A stretch of 64,000 nucleotides of DNA. Source: Sclerurus mexicanus. Taxonomy: Eukaryota > Chordata > Aves > Passeriformes > Furnariidae. Both the position numbers and the translations under genes were made by a program. Positions 50,353 to 60,803 of this stretch are shown in pieces; position 1 is the first letter of the stretch, and every line of letters starts with the position of its first letter. The notes below the pieces were generated by a model that was not told the origin of the DNA, ran no database searches, and saw nothing but the letters and a program-made list of their open reading frames with translations. The stretch is from the NCBI GenBank assembly GCA_013396755.1, contig VWZF01000360.1, forward strand, positions 463,603-527,602, given 5' to 3'.

Positions 50353-53205
50353 CTGAAAAAGACGCAGCACATCCATTGAGCTATGAATGCTGCTTCCTCT
50401 TCTGGTTTTATTTGACCATTATTCATTTATTCATTAAAGAAAGCACTAGTAAGGAGTACTAGTAACTGCTATACTTTCAAAATTTGCCTCTCCATGGTTG
50501 CAGAGATGAAAGTTCCCTTTCCCCTTTCACAGAGGGTAAGAAAGCTTCTGATGTCCCTGTCCTGGTGCTTTGAGGTTATTCTGTAAATCCCAGATACAGA
50601 TGAGAGGTTGGTACAGTGGCTTCAGTCACTGCACCCTGAGACAGTAGTTGCCATGCTCTCTTGCACATGAAGGACAGAGAAGTAGCTGCCCTAATTATGT
50701 CCAAGCCATCATTTATCACCAATAGACATGTGCAAATTATTTTGTTTTCTGTTAAAATGTCCATGTCACTTACCTTTGATCTGGTGCAGAACTTCCACTG
50801 ACTAAGTGTGGATTTATGTGTATGACCTAAGGTTATTTATTACATATTTATTATTTCTTATATTGGTTATTTGTTATTACTTCTAGTTTTTTCCTGAGGG
50901 AACTATTGATGTTCTTATTTTTTTTCAGCCTCTTTAAATAAATATAACTCAAAGGGCTCTAAACATCAAGTAGTGGTGATTCATCTTCAGCACTGTAAGT
51001 CACTGTGGTTCCCCAGAAAAGGAGCATCAGGGGAGCTATGAATCCATTCCTAAGATTTCCTAGTCTCATACTGTACACACAACTGCCTCAGCAATTTAAA
51101 AACACAGGATTGTGATTTAGAGTGGTAAAGTCACCAAATAACATAGTCATGCTTCAGAAAAAAGGACAAAGGACAAAGCAGAGAGAAAGTATGGCTGTAT
51201 GAAGCCAATCATCTCTTAAGCTCTCATGGTTAAATTAGGGAGCATGAAGTAAAATCCAGTGCTCTTCCTAAATGAAATCTGATTTAATCAACGAGATTAA
51301 AATTCCTGATTTGGAATCCTTGAGGTAAATAGCTCAGCTCCTGCATTAGAGCTAAACTTCCAACAAGAACATTCAAGTTTAGGAAATGGTTTGAGGTAAA
51401 AGCAAGCAGGGCAAAAACCCATCCTGGAGGAATGTCTCAATCCCTGCAGCAATCTGGCAGGTTGATTCCTGGGAGTAAAAGACATAAGCCAGAACTGCAG
51501 TACAGGCTTGTGAAACAGAAAATGGAAGGGAGAAACCAGAAAGTTTTAATCTTAAAATAGAGTTGTTTTAAACAAGCAGTATCCTGCAGAGAGCAGAGAC
51601 TGCATGTGCACTTATTTCTGCTCCTAAAACTTCTCTGCTGCCCGCCACAGGAGATCTGTATGAACATGATTGCTGAGGGCTGTAATTTAAAACCCAGAAC
51701 AATGCCTTAATAAATCTGACAAAAAACACAATGAGCACAAGTCAGACTTGGGAGCTGCAGCAAATGCTGGAAAGCTGATGCGGCTACAAAAACTTTGTCT
51801 CATGACCAGCCTGGATTGCTTTTACATTAGTCATCCATCCTCAGAATATGGTCCTGCAAGGGCTTGGCTTTCCGATTACCCTTATTAGGGGTTTATTGTT
51901 TTGCAGGTTTCATACAACTGGACTGTCATTACAGAAAATGACAATGCATCTGATGGAAGCATCCCCTGGAGGTGGCCAGTGATTCATTTTGAGTTGCTGT
52001 GATAAAATTGCGCACATATTTTGGTTACTAGATGAGCAGGATGTTAATGTGACTACACTTACAGAACTCTCTAATGTGGTATAAGAAAACCTAGCACATA
52101 TTTGTGCTCATGTTTTTCCCTATATATTAAACATGCCTGCATCAGAACAGTAAAGCAGGTCCATAGAACCAAATTGCTGTAAAATGGCTAAAGTAAAACC
52201 AGAAATACATGATCCTAACCTAAGAGTCCCAATTTACCAAGAGACATGAAAGGATCACCCTTGCTAATAGCTAACAAAAGATATCCCTTCAGAATATCAC
52301 TTCTAGTGCTTAATTCAAATCCAAACTTACTCAAATGCTGTGTCTTCAGACTTCAGATTTCAGTCTACACAATGAGGATTGAATTCTGAAACATGTCTAC
52401 ATCCAGATTGGGGATTTAGATTCTAATCAGTCTTGACTTACTATCAACTTCATACCTTCTTTTCTCTCTGCAGACCCCAAGAATATATTTTCTTTAATAT
52501 CAGAAAGCAAATGTTCTCTTTGAACATTTCAATCTTGTTTCAATAGCTTCTGGCTGCTGAAATCTACAGGGCTGAATTTTAAACTTCATTTTAATTTCTA
52601 TAGATACTTAAGCAGTTCTCCTATTCCTATTTTTAAAATACAATTATAATCTATTTCTCACTTGCAAATAGATCTACTGGAGGTGAAGTGGGCTTTGGCG
52701 TGGAGTTAACTACAATCCAGAAACCAAAATTTTTATTAAATGCTGTTTCACATTTTTCTCTACATCTGGGGCAGAGACACTATGAATAAAACTTTTAATG
52801 CCAGTTTATACCTTCTTTGGCTTTGATCTTTCAGTCTTACCACAGAGCAAATTTGGTCACATATTTAAGACTTGGAAAATCCCATGGTTATAACATCTGC
52901 TTTTTCTCACTTCCCATTCTGAAAAAGTTGTATTTTTGTGGTTCCTTTGAGAAGTGTAGCCCAGCATCGCCTCTTGAGCTTTCTTTTCTCTGCATATTTA
53001 GACAACTAAAGACCACTGCTCCAAAACTTTTCTTATTATTACATTGCAGCAATTCACACAGTAGAGATCTTAATAAATTTTAAAAATTCAAGTGTGCATT
53101 CAAAAAATTACTAGTGTGCATGACTTTTAAGTACCTGCTAAGGTCTCATTAAGCTCATGCCTGAAGTAAAATCCATCTAAGTATTTTGCTAAACAGAGCC
53201 CTTTT
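50353..53205. other. About 2.9 kb of unassigned AT-rich sequence
   Basis: I recognise no gene or repeat. Confidence 0.55.
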
Positions 53206-53275
53206 GGATCTGATCCAAAGCACATTGCAGCCAGTCAAAAATTCCCATTGACTTCAGTGGGCTCCCAGCCGATTC
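53206..53275. repeat. Imperfect palindrome resembling an old sauropsid interspersed repeat
   Basis: GATCTGATCCAAAGCACATT on the left and CCCATTGACTTCAGTGGGCT on the right form diverged inverted arms. By eye, 12 of 17 positions match between the left arm and the complement of the right arm. I recall this 'CATTGACTTCAATGGG / AAGCCCATTGAAGTCAATGG' text as an ancient repeat shared by birds, turtles and crocodilians, but I cannot give its formal name. Confidence 0.5.
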
Positions 53276-54709
53276 CTGGGAGGTATTGTGTGTGTGAAGT
53301 TCAGCACTTCTCCTGCCAAACTTCAGTTCTTGCTCTGACTTGTGTTCTTTAGTTTTTTTACACTGTCTTCTCTCAACAGAAAAGTATAAAAATTTTAAGG
53401 CCTTCCTGAAAGGCCAAAAGAGGTTTTAAACATGGCTTTAAATGCACTCTGGTCAAAACTGAAGCATTTCAAAACCATTCATTTCCTCCTATGAGAAACA
53501 TAAAAGTAAATAGTTTCAGGTCTAATATATAATTTTAGGTCTGATAAATGCCATTGTAACTTTATAATTTTGAGGTTACATCAGTATATTTATACAAGTA
53601 TTCAGGATATTCATTACAAATACTATATGCATGTATAAACACAGAATGCAAACACACATTATTGGACATAATCACAGTATTCTAGTTGTTTAAATACTTA
53701 ACAAAATGTTTTTCTTTTTCTGAATTACAACTTTAATAATTTTATATTCAGTTGGAAATTTTAAAATAGAAACATTTTCAGTTCAGATTAAATACAAATT
53801 TCCAAATGTTCAATTTTCCATAGGCAAAAAATTCCTTTTTTCCTGTTGATATCTTCTAGTGTACTTCAAACAATATAGCTTTCTGTACTTCTCCCTCCAG
53901 CCCCTTAATAGCAGACATGAAAATCCACTTTTCAACATCCTCCTTTATTAAAAGGACTTCTTCATTATGCATACAACCAGAACAGAGAACTCAACTTGCA
54001 CAAATAAATCTTCCAAGTGCACAGTGCATCAGACATTCATCTTAAATGGGAGATCACAGTTAATCATAGCATAGCTCAGACTTCGGGCTTTATACTATGA
54101 CCATTCTCTTAATTAGTAAGTACAAGTACACATAGCGTTTTCACCTTGGCTTCCCTGTTTGAAATAGTAACACTAATTTATTAGTAACACTAATAAATTC
54201 CTTCTAAAATAGTTTTTGCAGATAAATAAATGTACATTGTATACAATATAACAAGCTAAGCTAAATACAGCAGAGGAGACCTCTGGTTTCTGGGAACTGT
54301 GGTAGTTTTGTGGTAGCTTCATTAAATATAAAAATTGAGGCTAAAATCTTAAGTGTTAAGACCAATGAAGTTCTGAAGTCTAATGAGCTATTTTGGTCCA
54401 ATGCAGCTAAAGAATCAGTTGAATATGAAATTGAATAACTGGAATTAAATTTTAAAAGCCTCTGCTTTATTAAGATAATACATTCAATTTCTTTTTTTGT
54501 GGTCCCTGAATTTTCAAAGACCCTCATTACTTTTATGCTATCTCCTCATTGAAGTTGTTGGGAGGGTGCTTGATGTTTAGATGGCGGAAGTGGGGAGCTA
54601 AGTCTCAAAAAGGTGTTGGAAGAAATCTGAGCTTCTCAAACAGCTTGAGTCATAGGATATACATGTGAAAGGGATCAGCACAAAATTTAACCACAACTTA
54701 AATTTCTCA
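53276..54709. other. Unassigned AT-rich sequence
   Basis: No gene seen. TAGTAACACTAATWWA is tandemly duplicated at 54165-54180 and 54182-54197. Confidence 0.55.
54165..54197 (+). repeat. 17-bp tandem duplication
   Basis: TAGTAACACTAATTTA (54165-54180) is repeated one base later as TAGTAACACTAATAAA (54182-54197). It looks like a simple slippage duplication. Confidence 0.85.
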
Positions 54710-55104
54710 CTTGGAGCAGCTGAGGTCACTTGGTCTGTTCAGCCTGGAGAAGAGGAGACAGAGGGTTGACCTCATTGCAGTTTTATAACTTCCTTGTGAG
54801 GGGAAGAGGAGTGACAGGCACTGATCTCTGTGGTGACCAGTGACAGGACCTGAGTGAATGGCCTGAAGTTGTGTCAGGGGTGGTTTAGGTTGGATATTAG
54901 AAAAAGGTTCTTCACCCAGAAGGTGGCTGGATGCTGCAACAGGCTCTCCCTAGAGGTGGTCATAGCACCAAGCCTGTCTGAATCCAAAAAGTGTTTGGAT
55001 GACACTCTCCAGCACACAATGTGACTCTTGGGAATGGGTGCAGGGCTAGAAGCTGGATCCTTGTGGGTCCCTTCAAACTCAGCATATTCTGTGATTCTGT
55101 AATT
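54710..55104 (+). mobile_element. CR1 LINE 3' fragment, forward orientation
   Basis: CTTGGAGCAGCTGAGGTCAC, TTCAGCCTGGAGAAGAGGAG, AGTGACAGGACCTGAGTGAA, GGTTTAGGTTGGATATTAG, TTCTTCACCCAGAAGGTGG, then GGATCCTTGTGGGTCCCTTC and CAGCATATTCTGTGATTCTG follow the CR1 3' consensus in order over about 395 bases. It is 5' truncated and noncoding. Its last 55 bases are close to the SINE tail at 448-505 and to the CR1 end at 38.9 kb. Confidence 0.94.
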
Positions 55105-55594
55105 CCACAGTTCCTAGGCCATCAGAGTGCATGGCATATCATGTCTTTCAGATTCAGGAAGAGATTGACCATAGGCACTAAGGGACCTGTAGCTACTGTA
55201 ACCGTTCAGAAAGAAGCAAGGCACCTCTAAAGCCACTAACCATAGCTGTCTTAACCTTGCTGTTCCCAAGACGACACCAAAATCTCAACTGCCTGAGGAC
55301 AAGGGCATTGCCCTTGCAGGACACATGCCTATGACTGCCAGTATCAGCTGCTAGGGCAGTCCTGGCTTGGTATGGAGCTTGGCATTCAAACAATTCTTCC
55401 CCTGAAATACCTTGACTCTCTGGAATGCATGGACCACCAAGGAAGGACTCAGATATTTATCAGTTATTTGTATGAGAAGGATTTCTTACATGTTTACAAA
55501 TGCAAATGTAAAAGACTGTTTATTTTGACTGACAGGTGAGCTATAAAATGTTTTTCACACCTGGAATAAAGCGTAGTGCCAGAAAGAAAATGAA
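55105..55594. other. Unassigned sequence between CR1 and microsatellite
   Basis: I recognise no gene or repeat. Confidence 0.55.
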
Positions 55595-55772
55595 AGAGAG
55601 AGAGAGAGAGAGAGAGAGAGANNNNNNNNNNNNNNNNNNNNNNNNNNNNNNNNNNNNNNNNNNNNNNNNNNNNNNNNNNNNNNNNNNNNNNNNNNNNNNN
55701 NNNNNNNNNNNNNNNNNNNNNNNNNNNNNNNNNNNNNNNNNNNNNNNNNNNNNNNNNNNNNNNNNNNNNNNA

Positions 55773-55844
<72 letters not shown>

Positions 55845-55853
55845 GAAAGAAAG
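55595..55853 (+). repeat. Compound purine microsatellite (AG)n ... (AAAG)n interrupted by an assembly gap
   Basis: (AG)13 runs into the gap at 55621. On the far side (AAAG)n continues for about 18 units from 55772, with an interruption at 55843-55845. One strand is pure purine throughout, which is a mirror-repeat type able to form triplex DNA and a known obstacle to sequencing. The unit differs on the two sides, so the true transition point is hidden. Confidence 0.95.
55622..55771. other. Assembly gap (150 N)
   Basis: An exact run of 150 N. The size may be a placeholder. The gap lies wholly within the purine microsatellite, and the two long X-containing frames across it are artefacts. Confidence 0.99.
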
Positions 55854-58690
55854 CAATTAAGGTAGTGACAAAAAGAAAATGTCTATTTGCACAGTGAGCT
55901 GTACATGAAAGATGAAGGCACTGAAATTCTGTGCCTGCATAGTCACTATACTTGGCTTGATTGGCCTTTCACCATAACAAGGATTTAGTGTGTTTGTCCT
56001 GTAAAGAGAAAAATGAAAATCATTGTCAGTCACCTCCTTCAAATATTTTTTCCTCCTCCATCTCTCTACCTGCCTGTTTATTTACAGCAGTGGCTCTTCC
56101 AAGTTGAAGAAAAAATCTGAGAAAATTTTAATTTGAAAAATCACCTGCTGATACTACTTTGAATTTGTCCTCTCCCACCACTAAAATCGGTGGTGATGCA
56201 ATCAGTTCTTGCAGTGTTGTGCGCAACCTGATCCTTGTTTTGCAAAGATCTTGTTCTTCAATTGTTACTAGTCAAAGCAAAACTTCCCTCACTTTCATTC
56301 AGAAAAGGATTCAGATATATATCTTTTTTTCCTACCTTGTGAAGCAGTGCTTGCTAGGATAAACACAGATAAAATAGAGAGGTTATTAGAGCATATAAGT
56401 TCAGTGACTTCTTTTACTCCATGACAAAACTAACAGATTAATCAGGATCTTTGTTCCCCAAAGGGAAAGCAGTCATGTTCTTTCCATCAAGATTTCAAAG
56501 TAGTTAAAAAAAAAAAAAAGAAAAAAAAGAGAGAGAGAAAGTGAAATAAGAAAGCCTTCAAAACAAATAAATAAAAACTCAGAGACATCTCTCTCTCAGA
56601 TCACTACTGTACACCCTGCAGAAGGGAGGAAGGGGGATACTGATAAGTAAGAGGAAAATGTGTAGGCTATTTTTTTATAGTATATTTGATAGATTCTTTA
56701 AAAGAATCAACGGTCAGGAGAGCTACAGAGTAAAGTGAAAGTCCCACAACAGAAACTCTATACTTACGATGCGTCAGCTGTGTCCACCTGCAGAGGATCA
56801 CAGAAATATTACAAAGGGAGAAGTGCCAAAAACTGCTGAGTCTACAAGTATAGAGAGAAAATGAATAGGAAAAAGCAGAGGAAGCCTCCACCCTTCTTAA
56901 GTTTAGCTACTGATTTTAAATGCTCTCACTGACTGTTTCTCTAGTGCTTCTCTGGCAACCTACCCCTCTCAGAGACAAGTTAAAGTAATAGACAATAATT
57001 TATACATGTAATTCACATGATGCTTCTTCATCGTCCCAGGATAATCAGAAACATTTTCTTTCTTAGTGGAGCATTAGCTTATCTTGTACAGTTATCTACA
57101 TAAAGGCAGCTTACCAAAACATCCAATTGGAACAGCATTGCACACAGAGGTTTAATAAATCTCAATACTTTTGGATAATTAAATAGAGTTGGTACCATTA
57201 CAAATACATGAAAACATAAGCTTTTAAGCTTTGCATCTCACCAGTATTATTTCTCCCCTGTTTTATCAGCAGCTATAGTAATGGTTACACCAGAGCAGCC
57301 ACATCACCTTTTTTTCTCACTCAGATGACACTGCCTGGCCAGACTAGGATGCTTGGCTGCAAGTCAAGAACTCCCCTGGACTTTCACAAACAGAGGAGGT
57401 GGGAGGAAGAGTGGGCTACGTGGGTAACTAGCACATGCCTGACTTCAGAACAGCAGTTAATAATCAACGGTATAGATATCTAGTCCAGGACAAGGCTGTG
57501 CTGTTTCCAGTTTGGCTTTCCAAAACCGAAGTGAATTAGGCTGTCGTTCTGTAGTGCACACTTATTTCTTTACCCGCTGCATTACTGCCTGGGTACTTGA
57601 AGCTCAAATCAGGTGCAACTGCTTCAGACTGATTTGAAGCTTTGTTTTAGACTGAGGCCATTTTTTTAAGCTTCTGTTATTTGCCCCTTCCTTAAGAGTA
57701 GAGTATGCATTTGAGAATATCTACAGAAAACTTCAGGCTCTAAAATCTTAAAAATAGAAATTATCTCCTAAAAATAATGTATATTAGTAAAGAAGCTGCC
57801 AAGTTTTGTGCAATAAGAAATCAATAAAAATAAAAATATTTTCTCTTCCTAACTTTCCACTCCCTGCATCAAGCCTCCAGCATCTCTTGGGAGCTGTTCT
57901 GATTATACTCTTAGGCAACTGCTTTAAAATTAAGAAAATTGAGGGTACTGAGTTTTGAAAAATTGTTTTGCTTTTTTCCCAAGGTGGAAAAATACCTCAT
58001 TAAACATAAAGTCATGACAGAGTAGTGATATCTGTGATTGTCTGGGTTATGAGCCATAGCTGGAATGGTACCTCTTATTGTTTGGCTGTATTTAGCTATA
58101 CAAAATGACTGGGCCCACTGCAATAGCTATATGTAATGGGAATATATACACGGACATATATCTTCCATAGTGAAATCAACTTATCAAATGTACCTTGTAG
58201 TTCCAGAGTGGAAGTTGCCATTGTATGTATTCTACAGTTCCATTCATCTAACCATTTAAAATACCATCACTTCTGCACACTTGGTGCAGACAATGAGTAT
58301 TATGAGCAGTTGCAATCATTGTAATGCCAAATAATTTACACACAGGAGAAGTTTGGAATATTTCCCTAAAAGAAAATTATGTCAACTAGAAATATTGTAA
58401 TTCAATTCCAGAGGGAGAAAAAAAAAATTAAACCACACTGCTATTTCATGTCAGATCTTTATTAACCACATCAGGAAGAGAAAAAGGAGCTCTCTTCTTT
58501 TCATTACTGTGTTTAGGTTTGATACAATGGCTCAAGGAACATGCTCTCCCTTTAGTTATTCAGTAACTTCTTGTGACGATTCCAATTGTACACTCTGTAA
58601 GTAACTCATATTTCTTATTTGTAAAAGATAAAGCTGTTCAATAAAGATTAGGGACTTCGTGGGAGTATTATAAATAGAGACAGGCAAGTA
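55854..58690. other. About 2.8 kb of unassigned AT-rich sequence
   Basis: No gene seen. An A13/A8 plus (GA)n low-complexity patch lies at about 56506-56540. A short CACCAC/GTGGTG hairpin lies at 56176-56195. Confidence 0.55.
56506..56540 (+). repeat. A-rich to (GA)n low-complexity patch
   Basis: A14, G, A8 and then GAGAGAGAGA. This is purine-only low-complexity DNA without a recognisable element attached. Confidence 0.85.
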
Positions 58691-58794
58691 CTAAAACACT
58701 TCACACCCACCTGTATCTGCACAGTGATAAAACAATGGAGAAAATCTACATAGTAACAGGGTAAGCTATCCACTGCTTTCAGATACCAGGTGAG
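58691..58794. repeat. Unidentified dispersed repeat, copy 1 (104 bp)
   Basis: Aligns without gaps to 60700-60803, with about 19 mismatches by hand, most of them transitions. The core AGTGATAAAACAATGGAGAA (58723-58742) is identical in both. Both copies end at AGATACCAGGTGAG, after which the flanks diverge completely. I do not recognise the family. The minus-strand frame is open in both copies (CY..DFLHCFIT..Q), so a shared coding ancestry is possible but not shown. Confidence 0.85.
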
Positions 58795-60290
58795 AGGAAT
58801 CTTGGGGAACCACCCATGAATAAACAGTCCAGATTTCATGGAAGGGCATGGTTGATTATTTAGCAGTTCCAGGTTTTCTTATGGAAAACATGCTCAAGTA
58901 TCTTGCCTACATGCAGGTGCTCCAGTTGAACAAACTTTCATAATAATTTTTTCTTTAATTTTTTATAGCTTTAATGATTATTTTAACAGTGTAATTTTCC
59001 TGACTAAATCATGGGAAGCTGAATATGTAGGTTGGTCCTTATGTTCATTGAAATTTGGAAGAATTTTTACAAACTAAGATGGGAGAGGCAAGGGGATGCA
59101 TGGAATCTGTGTTGGTTTCCAAAACTTTTTATATAAAGCCCAGTAGTTTCTGCAGATATTTGGCTCTGAGGCTTAGATGTTGATAGATGTCAGAAGTCAA
59201 GACACAGCACAGAGGGAAAAGAACCCATGGAGCTTTCAACTGGAAAGAGTTTGAAAGAATCCTCCAAATTATTAGTTCCTAGGTTTCAAATGGACCTAAT
59301 TACTCTGATGCATAAGGTTGAGTCACTTCTAAACGGTTTCTACTGCCCAAATGTCACTGTGTGGAGATGCATGAGGACACAAGAAAGTTTGACTTAGCTT
59401 CAGTTTCTAATCTTGCTGCTCTCTCCCCGCATAAAAAAAAAAATGGCTTAGAAAATAATTTTCTCTTCAGGATAAAAAGAGGGAATTTAAAATATTGTGG
59501 TTTCCTCTATGTCTATCCCAGCTCTGAATTAACTCAGTACTAGCATATCTACGCACAGGCCAACACAAAAGAAAAAGCACAGAACAGCAATGATTGCTCA
59601 GTATTCAGCACTGTACATGAGGCAGGGATTTTCCAGGTCATTTTTATCCAGTTCGTCACTACTATTTGCTGGTCCAATTCTGCCAAATCAGCAGAAGTAC
59701 TTCTTAAAAGAAAGCCTTGCCCAATTCTGCACAGACAGCATTCTAAGAGTTTGCAGGGTTAGTGGCACTTTTCATCGGTGATCCATTGTGAATTGCACTT
59801 TTAAATAAAGCACACAAAGACTAGAAAATTCTCACCACTGCTGGATATATTCATATCCCCAAGGCAATTTATAACAACTGATGATTTTGCCCAGTTGAAA
59901 TAGCAATATGGTCCTTGCCTATAGCAGGCTGAGACAGGAATTGAAAACCTTGCAAGAGAAGCTTGTGACCAACACACATGGTCATTTCTCATCTGTGGAA
60001 TGACTGATGTACACAGAAAAAAAGTAAAAAGTTTTGCCTATTGATGGTCTGGTGGACAAAAGAATGGCTGGAATGAAATAATGCAAGAGAGTGGGAGAAA
60101 AAAAAAGTGAAGTACAACAGAGAAACATTTCATTTCAGGCACTCAGAAAACAGTTCATTTAAGAGTACCTTGTACTGCCCTTAGTCCTGCTGAAGGCAAC
60201 GTAGAGTGAATTGTTATTCCATGAAAGCAGATATAGTCTAGCTCTTATTTCAATGAAGGAAAACAGGTCTTACTGGGACAATCTTTGGTA
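58795..60290. other. Unassigned AT-rich sequence
   Basis: I recognise no gene or repeat. Confidence 0.55.
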
Positions 60291-60475
60291 ATCACAGAAC
60301 CATAGAAAACTTGAAAGACTTTGACTTTCAAAGTCTTTTAGGGTTTTCCATTCCCTACCCTAAGGGAGAAGCAACCATATCCATGTAAATCTTGTCAAAG
60401 ACTTCTTCTTTCCATTTTTAAGCTCCCTCAAAGCTGTTCCGTGGTCTCCCCAGATAATTTACCATACTCCTAGCA
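60291..60475 (-). mobile_element. Probable old CR1 remnant, reverse orientation
   Basis: It begins AATCACAGAACCATAGAAAA, like a reversed CR1 terminus. Later text, AAGCTCCCTCAAAGCTGTTC, loosely follows the reversed 'ACCTCCCTGGGCAGCCTGTTC' block at the expected distance. It is strongly diverged and interrupted by the hairpin at 60314-60338, so the call is tentative. Confidence 0.45.
60314..60338. repeat. Perfect 11-bp hairpin with 3-base loop
   Basis: AAAGACTTTGA (60314-60324), loop CTT, then TCAAAGTCTTT (60328-60338), an exact complement. It sits inside the probable CR1 remnant, where the consensus has no such palindrome, so it arose locally. Confidence 0.7.
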
Positions 60476-60699
60476 AGTCTCTTCAGCAGAAGACTGGTGC
60501 AGGTATGTCCTAGGTGGAAGAAGGAGCAGCTGAAGGGCCGAGGGAGACAGCCCACCTGCAGATTGCTGCATGGAGCCCTTGTGAGCTAAAGGTGGGTAGC
60601 ATGGTCAAACCAGGCCTGGCAGCACAAAAGACTGCCAGAAAAGTTGTTCATAAAATGGTCTCTCTGGATTAAAACAACCACTGCTGTTTCAGAAAAATG

Positions 60700-60803
60700 C
60701 TGAAACACTACACATTTGCCTGTGTCTGCATAGTGATAAAACAATGGAGAAAATCTATGTGGTAACAGGGTAAAGCATGTGGTGGTTTCAGATACCAGGT
60801 GAG
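60700..60803. repeat. Unidentified dispersed repeat, copy 2 (104 bp)
   Basis: Partner of 58691-58794, in the same orientation and about 2 kb apart. The sequence before base 60700 and after 60803 shares nothing with the flanks of copy 1. This argues against a simple segmental duplication of a longer block and for two insertions of one short family, or a short duplicated unit. Confidence 0.85.

Noticed and set aside
55494..55865. 120- and 109-codon frames across the gap
   Set aside because: They are built from microsatellite and N bases.
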